This document shows positions 45,881 to 54,675 of a stretch of DNA of 64,000 bases, in pieces. Position 1 is the first letter of the stretch. Every line of letters begins with the position of its first letter. The stretch is from Alphaproteobacteria bacterium. GTDB lineage: Bacteria > Pseudomonadota > Alphaproteobacteria > Acetobacterales > Acetobacteraceae. Location of the stretch: NCBI GenBank assembly GCA_020850755.1, contig JADZEB010000018.1:124001-188000 (forward strand), written 5' to 3'. The position numbers and the translations under genes were made by a program. A model generated the notes under the pieces. It was not told where the DNA came from. It did not search any database and was given only the letters and a program-made list of their open reading frames with translations.

Positions 45881-47068
45881 TCAGCCGGCGGCAAGCGCGG
45901 CGCAGAAACGCGCGACCTCGGCCTCGGTATTGTAATAGTGCACCGAGGCCCGCACCATCGCTTCGAGGCCGCGCGGCTCCATGTCCAGGCGCGAATAGCT
46001 TGCCGGCGAGACCGAGACATTGATCGCCTGCGCCCGCAGCCGGGCCATGATCGCCTCGGGCTGCTCGCCGGCGCGGGTGAAGGTGACGATGCCCGAGCGC
46101 TCGGCGCCGAGGTCGTGCACGGCGACGCCGGGCAGGCGGGCAAGCTCGCCGCGCAGGGTCTCGGCCAGCGCGCGCACCCGCGCTGCGATCGCATCGAGCC
46201 CCACCGCGAGCGCATACTCGGCCGCCGCGCCGAGCCCGAGCCGGCCGGCGATGAAGCTCTCCCAGTTCTCGAAGCGGCGGGCGTCGGGGCGGATCTCGAA
46301 CCGCTCGGGGGCGACCCATTCGGCGGCGTGCAGGTCGAGCATCGGCGGGGTCAGCCGGCGGACCCAGTCGCGGCGGACGTAAAGGAAGCCGGTGCCGCGC
46401 GGCCCGCGCAGGAACTTGCGCCCGGTGGCGGAAAGCATGGTGCAGCCGATCGCCTGCACGTCGATCGGCATCTGCCCGACCGACTGGCAGTCATCGAGCA
46501 GATAGGGAATGCCGCGCGCGCGCGCGATGCGCCCCACCGCCCCGGCCGGGTTCACGAGCCCGCCCGTGGAGGGCACATGGGTGATGGCGATCAGCCGCGT
46601 GGTGGGCACAATCAGCGCCTCCAGCGCGGCCGGGTCGAGCGCGCCCGCCGCATCGTTGGGGCAGATGTCGATCGAGACGCCGCGCTCCTCGGCGGCGTGG
46701 AGGAAGGCGATGAAGTTCGAGGCGTATTCGGCCACCGCCGTGACGATGCGATCGCCCGGGCGGAAGGTGGCGGCGAGCGCGTAGAAGGCCATGTCCCAGG
46801 CGCGCGTCGCGTTCTCGATGAAGGCGATCTCGTCCGGGGCGGCGTTGATCAGGCGGGCGAGGCTGGCATACATCGCTTCGAGGCGCGGGCCGGCCGCGGC
46901 CGCCGCCTCGTAGCCGCCGACCTCGGCCTCGCGCGCAAGATGCGCCTGCACGGCCGCCAGCACCGGGCGCGGCGGCAGGGCCGCGCCGGCATTGTTGAAA
47001 TGCAGCACGCGCGCGCAGCCAGGCGTGTCGGCGCGGAGCGCGGCGATGTCGAGCGGGGCGGCGCTCAT
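45881..47068 (-). CDS. Class V aminotransferase / cysteine desulfurase-like PLP enzyme
   Basis: A 395-residue fold-type I PLP enzyme. It has [19 protein letters not shown] (family N-terminus), [54 protein letters not shown], and the PLP lysine in [20 protein letters not shown]. The C-terminal domain carries SRLDMEPRG and [14 protein letters not shown]. These features fit EgtE/isopenicillin-epimerase-like or cysteine desulfurase-like class V members more than IscS/SufS. The substrate is unknown; no ergothioneine genes are adjacent. Confidence 0.88.
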   Translation of the reverse strand: MSAAPLDIAALRADTPGCARVLHFNNAGAALPPRPVLAAVQAHLAREAEVGGYEAAAAAGPRLEAMYASLARLINAAPDEIAFIENATRAWDMAFYALAATFRPGDRIVTAVAEYASNFIAFLHAAEERGVSIDICPNDAAGALDPAALEALIVPTTRLIAITHVPSTGGLVNPAGAVGRIARARGIPYLLDDCQSVGQMPIDVQAIGCTMLSATGRKFLRGPRGTGFLYVRRDWVRRLTPPMLDLHAAEWVAPERFEIRPDARRFENWESFIAGRLGLGAAAEYALAVGLDAIAARVRALAETLRGELARLPGVAVHDLGAERSGIVTFTRAGEQPEAIMARLRAQAINVSVSPASYSRLDMEPRGLEAMVRASVHYYNTEAEVARFCAALAAG

Positions 47069-47121
47069 GCCGGCGCGGTGGCGGCTGCCTGCGGTCCTGG
47101 CGGCACGGTGCGGCGAAACGG

Positions 47122-47430
47122 CTAGCGGATCAGCCGCTCATAGGCGGCCTTGGCGCGTTCGTAGCCGGCCACCGCCTGCTGCGCCTCGGCGGCGACGTTC
47201 TTGTTCTCCTGCTCAAGGCAGGCGAAGTAGGCGCGCACCTTTTCCAGATAGTCGGTGAGTTCGCGGTGCGCGCCCTCGATCTGGCTGCGCGTCACCACCT
47301 CGCCCGAGGGCATGGCGGGGCCGGCGGGGCGGTCGCAATTGGGCGGCGCGGCCTGGGCCGGCGCAGCGGTGCCGAGCGCCAACCCGGCGGAGAGCGCAAG
47401 GGCGGCGAGGGCGCGGGCGAGCATCGTCAT
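47122..47430 (-). CDS. Small exported protein of unknown function
   Basis: A 102-residue protein with a clear signal peptide ([20 protein letters not shown] then PAQA). The mature part is about 75 residues and helical: [20 protein letters not shown] then [20 protein letters not shown]. It contains two Cys that may form a disulfide. I do not recognise a named family, although similar small Cys-containing periplasmic proteins are common in Rhodospirillales. It lies 53 bases downstream of the class V aminotransferase start on the same strand. Confidence 0.75.
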   Translation of the reverse strand: MTMLARALAALALSAGLALGTAAPAQAAPPNCDRPAGPAMPSGEVVTRSQIEGAHRELTDYLEKVRAYFACLEQENKNVAAEAQQAVAGYERAKAAYERLIR

Positions 47431-47982
47431 GGCGTCTCCTCAGGCGTCGGGCCGGCGGGCGGGCGTAGGGCGGCCCGTTCTGTGCGGGCCTGGATCGCGC
47501 CGGCGCCGGCAAGGCGCGGCGGCGAAGCGGGTCGGCAGTTGGTAGCGACGCTGCGGCCGGGGGCGGGGTTCCGCCCCGGTGCGCGCCGCCCGTGCGGCAT
47601 GGTGCGCGCGGACCGGAGCATCATGGCCCGGCGCCGGGGGCGTGGCAACCGTGGCGCGGTCTGGAGGCACGGGCGCAGGCACGGCCCGTTGCGGGGAGCC
47701 GAACTCGCGCGGCGGGAAGGCGCGGGCGCAGGTGAAGGAGGGTGCGGGGCGGGCGGCGCCGTCGTGGGACAAGGTGGCCGGGTGCTTGGCGAGGGCTGTC
47801 TCGCGCCGCCCTGGGATGCCGCCCTGGGCTTCGGCCGTCGGGCGCTTGGCGCGTGCTGTCTCGCGCGCCGGGCGGCCCATCGCGGCAACGCTGCGGCGGC
47901 TCTGGCCGCGCCGTCGTGCCGTCACGCCGGGAGGGTGTGACGGGGTGCGCCCTTGTCCTGCGCGCCCGCCCCGCCGCCGGCG
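47431..47982. other. Intergenic stretch with 60-bp imperfect tandem repeat
   Basis: 552 bases between the small exported protein and the radical SAM gene, with no gene I can support. The segment GGTGCTTGGCGAGGGCTGTC at 47781 recurs as GGCGCTTGGCGCGTGCTGTC at 47841, exactly 60 bases later, followed in both by TCGCGC; the imperfect unit covers about 47775-47868. Several long open frames overlap here on both strands but have shuffled, Arg/Pro/Ala-rich translations typical of GC-rich noise. The promoter of the small exported gene should lie at its left end. Confidence 0.6.
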
Positions 47983-49230
47983 CTAGAGCAGCGAGAGCTG
48001 GCGCTCGGCCGCTTCCGCGCGTGCATCGCGCGGCGCGGCGAAGCCCGTGCAGTCCAGCCCCGCCTGCGGCGCATCGAGCCCGAAGCGGCGCGCGGCGATG
48101 GCGAAGCGGCGCGCGATCAGATCGGCGAACGGCCCCTGGCCGGTGTGGCGATGGTGGAAGCGCGGCTCGTTCAAGGCGCCGCCGCGCGTCTCGCGCACCA
48201 GCGCCAGCACCTTCTTCGCCCGCTCCGGATAGTGGGTGTTGAGCCAGTCGGTGAACAGGTCGCGGATCTCGTGCGGCAGGCGCAGCAGCACATAGCCCGC
48301 GGCCGAGGCGCCGGCGCGCGCCGATTGTTCGAGCAGGGGCTCGATCTCGCAATCGTTCAGGCCGGGGATGACCGGCGCGGTCATCACGCCCACCGGCACG
48401 CCCGCCTGCGCCAGGCCCGCCACCGCCTGCAGCCGGCGCGCGGGGCTGGCCGCGCGCGGCTCCATCAGGCGCGCCAGCGTGCGGTCAAGCGTCGTCACCG
48501 ACAGCATCACGCGCACCAGTTTCCGCCGCGCCATGTCGGCGAGCAGCTCGGCATCGCGCAGCACCAGCGCCGATTTCGTCACGATGGTGCAGGGATGGTT
48601 GAAGCGCGCCAGCACTTCCAGGATCGCGCGCGTCAGGCGCAGCTGCTTCTCCACCGGCTGGTAGGGATCGGTGTTCGAGCCGAGCGCGATCGGGCGCGGC
48701 ACATAGCCGGGCTTGCGCAGCTCCCGCTCCAGCAGCTCGGCCGCCTCGGGCTTGAACAGCAGCTTCGTCTCGAAGTCGAGCCCGGGCGAGAGGCCGAGAT
48801 AGGCGTGGGTCGGGCGCGCATAGCAATAGACGCAGCCATGCTCGCAGCCGCGATAGGGGTTGATGGCGCGGTCGAAGCCGATATCGGGCGAGGTGTTGTA
48901 GCTGATGATCGAGCGGCTGGCATCGCGCGTGAGCGTGGTGGCGAGCGGCGGCGGCTCCTCCTCGAGCAGCAGGTCGCGCCAGCCATCATCGACGGCCTCG
49001 GTATGGGTGCTCTCGAAGCGGATGCCGGGATTGCCCACCGCCCCGCGCCCCTTCACGGCGCGGTCGGGCAGACGGTCGGGGGCGAAGCCGCCCCAGCCTT
49101 CGCCATCGGTGGTGCAGGCCGGTCCTTGGCCGCCGCCCCCGCCTTCGCTGCTGGCCAGCTTGGCCGCCATCCTGCCGGCCAGTTTCGCTGCCATGGCGGC
49201 TTTTGCCGCCGCTGCCAGACGCTCGCTCAT
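47983..49230 (-). CDS. PA0069-family radical SAM protein
   Basis: About 415 residues. GCEHGCVYCYARPTHAYLGL contains the radical SAM C-x3-C-x2-C cluster motif (about residue 130). SPGLDFETKLLFKPEAAELL, SNTDPYQPVEKQLRLTRAIL and TKSALVLRD follow; these are hallmarks of the PA0069/SplB-related family, whose substrate is unknown. The N-terminal 60 residues are Ala/Gly-rich. I chose the ATG at 49230 because GGGAG is nine bases upstream; one at 49245 is also open. The next gene, a glycosyltransferase, is divergent. Confidence 0.9.
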   Translation of the reverse strand: MSERLAAAAKAAMAAKLAGRMAAKLASSEGGGGGQGPACTTDGEGWGGFAPDRLPDRAVKGRGAVGNPGIRFESTHTEAVDDGWRDLLLEEEPPPLATTLTRDASRSIISYNTSPDIGFDRAINPYRGCEHGCVYCYARPTHAYLGLSPGLDFETKLLFKPEAAELLERELRKPGYVPRPIALGSNTDPYQPVEKQLRLTRAILEVLARFNHPCTIVTKSALVLRDAELLADMARRKLVRVMLSVTTLDRTLARLMEPRAASPARRLQAVAGLAQAGVPVGVMTAPVIPGLNDCEIEPLLEQSARAGASAAGYVLLRLPHEIRDLFTDWLNTHYPERAKKVLALVRETRGGALNEPRFHHRHTGQGPFADLIARRFAIAARRFGLDAPQAGLDCTGFAAPRDARAEAAERQLSLL

Positions 49231-49405
49231 GGCGCCAACTCCCATTCGTCCCTCGGGGCCGGACTGTGCCGCGCGGGCGGCGGCGAGTCAAGAACAAACC
49301 ATGAACAATCGGGATCGCCTTGGCGCCGTTGCCCAGCCCCGCTGTCCCGCCTCGCGCTGGCGTGTATGGCGCGGCGCGTGCCGGCGACCTAAATCTGGGT
49401 CAGCC

Positions 49406-50197
49406 ATGACCCTGCCGCAGACGCAGCCGCAACCCCGGCCCCAGGCGGCGCGCCCCCCCGCGCGCCCCCCCGCGCCCGCGCCCGATGCATTGCCCGACGC
49501 CCCGCTCGGCGTGGTGGTGCCGACGCTGGAGGCGGCGGCGGCCCTGGGCGAGACGCTGGCCGCCTTGCGCGCCGGGGCCGGGCCGCTCGCGGCGCGGCTG
49601 TTCGTCGTCGTGGCCGATGGCGGCTCGACCGACGGCACGCCGGGGCTGGCCGGGCGGCTCGGCGCGCGGGTGATCGCCGCCCCGCGCGGGCGCGGGGTCC
49701 AGCTCGGCGCCGGGGCCGAGGCGGCGATCGCCGACGGTGCCGGCTGGCTCCTGTTCCTGCATGCCGACACGCGGCTGGCGCCCGGATGGGGCGCGGCGGC
49801 GGCCGCCTTCATCGCCGAGCCGGCCAACGCCCTGCGCGCCGGCTATTGCCGCTTCCGCCTGGACGATGCCGCGGCGCCGGCAGCACGCCGGCTGGAGCGC
49901 GCGGTCGCCTGGCGCTGCCGGCGGCTGGCGTTGCCCTATGGCGACCAGGTGCTGCTGCTTTCGGCCGCCTTCTACCGCGCGCTCGGCGGCTTCCGCCCGA
50001 TCCCGATCATGGAGGATGTCGATCTGATCCGCCGCATCGGCCGGCACCGGCTGGTGGCGCTGCCCGCCGACGCGATCACCTCGGCCGCGAAATGGCGCCG
50101 GCAGGGCTATCTGCGCCGCAGCGCGCGCAACCTCGCCTGCCTGTCGCTCTGGTTCGCGGGCCTGCCGCCGCGCGCGATTGCGCGCCTCTACGGCTAG
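49406..50197 (+). CDS. TIGR04283-type glycosyltransferase (arsenosugar-associated family)
   Basis: A 263-residue family 2-like glycosyltransferase. After a Pro/Ala-rich leader, LGVVVPTLEAAAALGETLAA, VVVADGGSTDGTPGLAGRLG and APRGRGVQLGAGAEAAIADG give the nucleotide-sugar site. LLFLHADTRLAPGW has the metal-binding H-x-D, and GDQVLLLSAAFYRALGGFRP with IMEDVDLIRRI is the acceptor region. This is the TIGR04283 pattern, often annotated as arsenosugar biosynthesis. It is paired with the next gene, the usual partner. No clear ribosome site precedes the ATG at 49406, so the exact start is less certain. Confidence 0.88.
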   Translation: MTLPQTQPQPRPQAARPPARPPAPAPDALPDAPLGVVVPTLEAAAALGETLAALRAGAGPLAARLFVVVADGGSTDGTPGLAGRLGARVIAAPRGRGVQLGAGAEAAIADGAGWLLFLHADTRLAPGWGAAAAAFIAEPANALRAGYCRFRLDDAAAPAARRLERAVAWRCRRLALPYGDQVLLLSAAFYRALGGFRPIPIMEDVDLIRRIGRHRLVALPADAITSAAKWRRQGYLRRSARNLACLSLWFAGLPPRAIARLYG

Positions 50198-50207
50198 GGG
50201 CGGGCGC

Positions 50208-50831
50208 ATGGGCCGGACGGCGCAGCACCTGATCCTGTTCGCGCGCCACCCGCGCCTCGGGCGCGGCAAGAGCCGGCTCGCGCGCGAGATCGGCCAGCGC
50301 GCGACGCTCGCCTTCTGTCGCGCCACGCTGGCCGCGACCCTGCGCGCGCTCGGGCGGGACCGGCGCTGGCGCACCTGGATCGCGGCCACACCCGATCGCA
50401 CGAAAAGCCGCTGGCCCGGCGCGGGGGCGGGCTGTCCCTCGGGCGGGGTGCTCGGCCAGGGGCGGGGCGATCTCGGCGCGCGCATGGGACGGACGCTGGC
50501 GCGCTTCCCGCGCGCGCGCGCGATCATCATCGGCAGCGACATTCCGGGCATCGCCGCCACCGACATCGCCGCCGCCTTCGCCGCGCTCGGGCGAGCCGAT
50601 GCCGTGTTCGGCCCGGCCCCCGATGGCGGCTACTGGCTGGTGGGAGTGGGCCCGCTGCGCCGGCCCGCGCCTCTGTTCGCCGCCGTGCGCTGGAGCAGCG
50701 CCCATGCCCTGGCCGACACGATGGCCAACTGCACCCGTGCCGGCGCTCGCGTGGCGCTGGCGGCGGCGAAGCGCGACGTTGACACGGCGGCCGATCTCGC
50801 CGCGCTCGCCCGAACGAAAGCGCCGCGCTAG
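50208..50831 (+). CDS. TIGR04282-type glycosyltransferase-like protein (DUF2064)
   Basis: A 207-residue protein. It has the nucleotidyltransferase-like start LILFARHPRLGRGKSRLARE, IGSDIPGIAATDIAAAFAAL near the middle, and AVFGPAPDGGYWLVGVG, which define DUF2064/TIGR04282. It is only 10 bases downstream of its TIGR04283 partner, so the two are co-transcribed. The combination is annotated as arsenosugar-related in many genomes, but direct evidence for a product here is absent. The stop TAG is the left CTAG of repeat copy F. Confidence 0.87.
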   Translation: MGRTAQHLILFARHPRLGRGKSRLAREIGQRATLAFCRATLAATLRALGRDRRWRTWIAATPDRTKSRWPGAGAGCPSGGVLGQGRGDLGARMGRTLARFPRARAIIIGSDIPGIAATDIAAAFAALGRADAVFGPAPDGGYWLVGVGPLRRPAPLFAAVRWSSAHALADTMANCTRAGARVALAAAKRDVDTAADLAALARTKAPR

Positions 50832-50957
50832 GGCACGTTCCGCTCGGCTTCGATCAGCCGAACGGAAGTCGTGCCCGAGGAACTTATGGTTTGCGAGCCG
50901 CCTGGTCCGATCTGGCGGAGCCGCGCTGCGGTTCCACCAGATCGGACGCTGCTCTAG
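50828..50957. repeat. CTAG-ended 130-bp palindromic element, copy F
   Basis: Exactly 130 bases, same orientation as copy C. It runs CTAG, GGCACGTTCCGCTCGG, hairpin 2 with CCGAACGGAA, then GTCGTGCCCGAGGAACTTAT and hairpin 1 (GTCCGATCTGGCGGAGCCGC at 50906, then CTGCGGTTCCACCAGATCGG) with two G-U or mismatch positions, ending GACGCTGCTCTAG. The left CTAG is the stop of the DUF2064 gene and the right one is the stop of the convergent minus-strand gene at 50954-51442, the same double use as copy A. Confidence 0.95.
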
Positions 50958-51442
50958 CCTTCCTTGGGGCCGAGCCCGTCGGGGATGCGGTCATGGCCGC
51001 GAATGTCGGGCTCGGGCAGGCCGCGCCCGGCCGCCTCCATCGCCGCCCCGCCCGCCTGCGGGACGCCGCGCGCAAGCTCCGCCCAGAGCCGCCGGCCGAG
51101 ATCGCGCAAGGCGGGCGGCGCATCGGGCGCGCCAGCGCGCAGGCTGTGCAGCCAGACCTTGAGCGCATCGGCGCGGTGCGGCGCGGCGGCCACCGCCGGG
51201 CTGGCGATCTCGGCCGCCAGCTCCGCGATCGCGCGCGGGTTGCGCCGCAATTCCTGCGCCGGATGCAGCGGCATCGCGCCGGCCGCCTCGCGCTTGCGCC
51301 GCTCGTCGCTGGCGAAGGCGACGACGAAGCCGAGCGCGTCATCGTCCATTGCTTCGAGGTCGGCGAGGAAGCCGGCCAGCTCCGCTGCTTCCTGCTCCGA
51401 TTGCGCGGGAGCGCCGCGTCGCGGCCAGAGCCATTCGAACAT
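50954..51442 (-). CDS. Hypothetical helical protein
   Basis: A 162-residue protein starting MFEWLWPRRGAPAQSEQEAA. It is largely helical and acidic in the first half (ELAGFLADLEAMDDDALGFV, VAFASDERRKREAAG), then Arg/Ala-rich. There is no signal peptide and no motif that I recognise. It lies 63 bases downstream of moaB on the same strand, so they may share a transcript. Its TAG stop comes from the CTAG end of repeat copy F. A conserved hypothetical protein in related bacteria is possible, since the sequence is not low complexity. Confidence 0.65.
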   Translation of the reverse strand: MFEWLWPRRGAPAQSEQEAAELAGFLADLEAMDDDALGFVVAFASDERRKREAAGAMPLHPAQELRRNPRAIAELAAEIASPAVAAAPHRADALKVWLHSLRAGAPDAPPALRDLGRRLWAELARGVPQAGGAAMEAAGRGLPEPDIRGHDRIPDGLGPKEG

Positions 51443-51505
51443 CGGCGGGATCCTCCGCTGCGGTGGTGCGCGCGCCCCGTCCCGGTTCCGCCGCCGTGCT
51501 GGCGG

Positions 51506-52066
51506 CTACTCGGCGGCGGCGGGACGCGCCTTGATGTGCTCGGTCAGGCGCGGCATCAGCTCGACGAAGTTGCAGGGGCGGTGGCGGTTGTCGAGCTGCT
51601 GGAGCAGGATCTCGTCCCACGCATCCTTGCAGGCGCCGGGGCTGCCGGGCAGGGCGAATACATAGGTGCCGCCGGCGACGCCGCCGAGCGCGCGCGACTG
51701 GATCGTGCTGGTGCCGACCTTCTGCAGGCTGATCCAGCGGAACAGCTCGCCGAAGCCCTCGATCTCCTTGTCGAGGACGCGGCGCACCGCCTCGGGCGTG
51801 ACATCGCGCCCGGTGATGCCGGTGCCGCCGGTGGTGATGACCACGTCCACGGCGGGATCGGCGATCCAGTTGCGCAGGGCGGAAACGATCTCGTCCTGAT
51901 CGTCCTTGCAGATCGCGCGCGCGGCAAGGATGTGGCCCGCCTTGGCCAGCCGCTCGGCCAGCGTGTCGCCGGAGCGGTCGTCGGCCAGCGCGCGCGTGTC
52001 CGAGATGGTCAGCACGGCAACGCGCACGGGGATGAAGGGGCGGGTCTCGTCGATGCGGCCGGGCAT
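51506..52066 (-). CDS. moaB: Molybdenum cofactor biosynthesis protein MoaB/MogA-type
   Basis: A 186-residue protein. It starts [20 protein letters not shown] and has [20 protein letters not shown], the molybdopterin-binding GGTG-x-T-x-R-D motif, then [20 protein letters not shown] and [19 protein letters not shown]. The family adenylylates or binds molybdopterin during cofactor assembly. No other mo genes are in the window. It precedes the hypothetical gene. Upstream, 52220-52345 is AT-richer and includes CATATTGCAATGG and GCAATATCGCATCATATG, the likely promoter area. Confidence 0.95.
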   Translation of the reverse strand: MPGRIDETRPFIPVRVAVLTISDTRALADDRSGDTLAERLAKAGHILAARAICKDDQDEIVSALRNWIADPAVDVVITTGGTGITGRDVTPEAVRRVLDKEIEGFGELFRWISLQKVGTSTIQSRALGGVAGGTYVFALPGSPGACKDAWDEILLQQLDNRHRPCNFVELMPRLTEHIKARPAAAE

Positions 52067-52361
52067 GGCAGGCGCTCCGCTGCGCTGGTGGTGGCGAACG
52101 CGGGGGAGCATAGCGCCAAACGGCTCCGCGCGCATCCATCCTCGGTGCCGGGGCGGGGGCAGGCGGAAGGGGCGACCACGGCGGCCCTGGCCCCGGCGCG
52201 GCCAGGGCCGGCATGCGCGTGGGTAGAAATATGTAGCCATATTGCAATGGCTGGGGGCGCGCCGTGCCGGGATCGCGCGCATGCGCCTCGCCGGCGCAGC
52301 CGGAGGCGGCGGCAGCGGCGACGCAATATCGCATCATATGCGGAGGGGCGGCGCGCGGCGC
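52067..52361. promoter_or_regulatory. Promoter region of moaB (no boxes assigned)
   Basis: About 295 bases between the start of moaB and repeat copy G. Two AT-rich stretches stand out: GTAGAAATATGTAGCCATAT followed by TGCAATGG at 52222-52250, and GCAATATCGCATCATATG at 52324-52341. The second shares its pattern with GCAATATTGCCTCATATG near 26575, between gcvT and gcvH. It may be a transcription factor site or old mobile sequence. No gene is seen. Confidence 0.4.
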
Positions 52362-52491
52362 CCTGGGGCATGTGCCGTTCGCGCTGGATCAGCCGAACGG
52401 AAGTCGCGCCCTGGAACTGACGATTTGCGAGCGGCTTCGTCCCATACTGCGGAGCCGCAGCGCGGTCCCGCCGGATCGGACGCTGCTCTAG
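52362..52491. repeat. CTAG-ended palindromic element, copy G (left end decayed)
   Basis: About 130 bases in the same orientation as copies C and F. The left end CTAG has become CTGG (52363). Hairpin 2 is weakened (CCGTTCGCGCTGGATCAGCC then GAACGGAAG). GTCGCGCCCTGGAACTGACG follows, then hairpin 1 (CCATACTGCGGAGCCGCAGC, then GCGGTCCCGCCGGATCGGAC). It ends GCTGCTCTAG. The right CTAG (52488) is the stop codon of the slt gene on the minus strand. Confidence 0.88.
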
Positions 52492-54554
52492 AGCGCGGCG
52501 GTGGCGCGGGCGGGTGTCGCGGCGTTGGCGCGCGTGGCGGCGGGGTGCGGGCGCGCCGGTGGAACCGGCATCGCCCGCGCGGCGGCCGGCGTCGCCGCGC
52601 GCGGCGCGCTTGCACGCGGCTGCGTGGCGCGCGGCTGGCCTGCGCGTTGCGCCGGACGGTTCGCGCGCGCCGGCTGCGGGCGCGGCGCGGCCTGTGTGCG
52701 CGCGGCGCGCTCGGGCCGCTCGGCGCGCGGCATCTCGGCGATCTGCTGCTCGCCCGCGCCTTCCTGGAAGCGCGGGAACTGTCCGCGCGCAAGCTGGTCG
52801 AGCGATGGCGTGGCCTGGCCCAGCCGGCTGGAATAGATCCAGTAGAAGGCCAGCACGCGCTGCACGAAGTGCCGCGTCTCGATGTTCGGGATCGATTCCA
52901 TGTACAGCAGCGGGTCGCCGCGATGGACGATCGAGCCGTTCCACCGCGCCAGATTGCCCGGCCCGGCATTGTAGGAAGCCAGAAGCTGGACGAGGCCGCC
53001 CTGCACCGGTTCGGCGCGCGAGAGATAGCGCACATAGCGCTGGCCGAGTTCGAGCGAGAATTCGGGGTCGTGCAGGAGGCGCAGATCGCGCGCCGACATC
53101 GATCCGCCCATCAGGTAGCGCGCTGTTGCCGGCATGATCTGCATCAGTCCGCGCGCTCCGGCCGGGCTGATGGCGCCCGGCTCGAAATTGCTTTCCTGGC
53201 GGGCGAGCGCGTAGATCAGCGCCGGGTCCACCGTGAAGCCGCCGCGCGGCTCCCAGGGCGGGATCGGGTAGCGCGCGGCGTCGCGCGGGCGGCCGTCTGC
53301 CGTCTCGGCGGCACGCGCCACGCGCGCGGAAACCGATGGCAGCTGCGCATGGGTGGCCATCACCACCAGCGCGCGGGCGAGAGCGGGATTGGAGCGGGCG
53401 CGCGGGGCGAGCAGGATCAGCTCGGCCGTCGCGCGCTCGCGCTCGCCGATCTGCAACAGCGCCAGCGCGCGCAGGCCGGGCGCGGTTTCCGCCAGCACGG
53501 TAAGCTCCGCGGCGGAGAGCTGGTCGCGCTGCCAGGCGAAGCCCGCCGGCAGGCCGAGCACGCGCCGCGCCATCAGGCCGTAGAAGGTGCGCGCATGCTG
53601 GGAAGCCTCCAGCATCCAGGGCACATAGTATTGCGGGTTGCGCGTGGCCAGATGCGCGCGCGCCGCCCAGAAGGCGCCGGCGGCCTTGAGCGCATCGGAC
53701 GCGCTCGGCGCCATCGCGGTCGCCTCGAAGAAGGCGCGTGCCTCTGCCGTGCGGCCGAGCCGCCAAGCCGACAGGCCCGCAACCCAGTCGGCGAAGCCCA
53801 CCTCGCCGCGCGCGCGCCGCGCCGCCTCGGAGGCGATCACATAGGCCTCGGCGTCGCGGTTCTGCACGAACAGCAGCTTCGCCACCTCGGCGCGGAGCTG
53901 GGTCGCGTGCGGCACTTCCAGCACCGCCTGCGCCTCGGGACGATTGAGCGCGCCAAGCGCGCCGATCGCATCGCCGGAGCGGATATCGGCGCGCACGCGA
54001 CGCTCAAGCCGCGCGATCGCGTCGCGCTCGGCCGGGGTGCGGCCCTGGCTGCGCAGGCTGGGCTCGCGTTCCTCGGGCGGGGTGGTGTCGCGGCTTGCGG
54101 CGCTTCCGTCGGGCGCGGGGATGTTCGCCGCCGCTGCGGGCTGGCGCGCGCGCAGCATGGCGTAGATCTGCGGTGCGTCCGGATGGTCGGCGAACCGTTC
54201 CAGCCAGGAGATCAGGTCGCGCGGCTGGGCGCGCGAGCCGAGCAGGATCAGGCGCTGCGACCAGACATGGCCGAGCAGAAGCCCGTCGGTGATCAGGTGC
54301 AGGTCGCGATCGGCGGCGGCGAAGTCGCGGCGCGCCTGCGCCGCGAGGATGCGCCGGTAGTAGACCGCATCCTCTGCGGCCACCACCATCGGCAGTCCGG
54401 TGCTGCGCTGCCGGATCTGGGCCAGTTCCGTCGCTGAGGCTGTTTCCGCGTGCACCTGCGTTCCGGCCGCTGACGCAAGAAGCGTCGCACCCAGGACGAG
54501 GCGTACCACCGGCATCGCTGCCGGCGTGGCCCGCGGAATTGACTCCGTCTGCAA
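52488..54554 (-). CDS. slt: Soluble lytic murein transglycosylase (Slt family)
   Basis: 688 residues. The signal segment RLVLGATLLASAAGTQVHAE is followed by a long helical superhelix region (residues about 60-420). The catalytic SLT domain has ALARQESNFEPGAISPAGAR (catalytic Glu about residue 450), GLMQIMPATARYLMGG, and QLLASYNAGPGNLARW. The last 140 residues are Ala/Pro/Arg-rich. It cleaves peptidoglycan between MurNAc and GlcNAc. The longest frame starts with TTG at 54554, with GGGAGAG upstream; an ATG at 54515 starts MPVVRLV without a good ribosome site. The TAG stop is the end of repeat copy G. Three GANTC sites lie at or before its start. Confidence 0.93.
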   Translation of the reverse strand: MQTESIPRATPAAMPVVRLVLGATLLASAAGTQVHAETASATELAQIRQRSTGLPMVVAAEDAVYYRRILAAQARRDFAAADRDLHLITDGLLLGHVWSQRLILLGSRAQPRDLISWLERFADHPDAPQIYAMLRARQPAAAANIPAPDGSAASRDTTPPEEREPSLRSQGRTPAERDAIARLERRVRADIRSGDAIGALGALNRPEAQAVLEVPHATQLRAEVAKLLFVQNRDAEAYVIASEAARRARGEVGFADWVAGLSAWRLGRTAEARAFFEATAMAPSASDALKAAGAFWAARAHLATRNPQYYVPWMLEASQHARTFYGLMARRVLGLPAGFAWQRDQLSAAELTVLAETAPGLRALALLQIGERERATAELILLAPRARSNPALARALVVMATHAQLPSVSARVARAAETADGRPRDAARYPIPPWEPRGGFTVDPALIYALARQESNFEPGAISPAGARGLMQIMPATARYLMGGSMSARDLRLLHDPEFSLELGQRYVRYLSRAEPVQGGLVQLLASYNAGPGNLARWNGSIVHRGDPLLYMESIPNIETRHFVQRVLAFYWIYSSRLGQATPSLDQLARGQFPRFQEGAGEQQIAEMPRAERPERAARTQAAPRPQPARANRPAQRAGQPRATQPRASAPRAATPAAARAMPVPPARPHPAATRANAATPARATAAL

Positions 54555-54661
54555 GGCCTGCTCTCCCTCGGAGGCCCGACCGGTTAGCGGAGGGTGAAGG
54601 ACGGAGTCAACCCGTCTAGCGTGACAATCGCCTCGCCCGATTGTTGATATGCTTTGGAATC
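54541..54661. promoter_or_regulatory. Cluster of three GANTC sites at the slt start
   Basis: GACTC at 54541-54545 (within the first codons), GAGTC at 54604-54608 and GAATC at 54657-54661 lie within 121 bases around the slt start and its upstream intergenic space. CcrM, encoded in this window, methylates such sites. Clustering before a cell-wall enzyme may allow methylation-dependent timing, but this is inference. The intergenic space to the next gene is 121 bases and includes AT-rich GATTGTTGATATGCTTTGG. Confidence 0.4.
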
Positions 54662-54675
54662 AGCGCACTAGTTTT

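Noticed and set aside
47440-47940. Overlapping frames of 130-220 codons in the gap before the radical SAM gene
   Set aside because: None has a ribosome site, domain or natural composition; all look like GC-rich noise.
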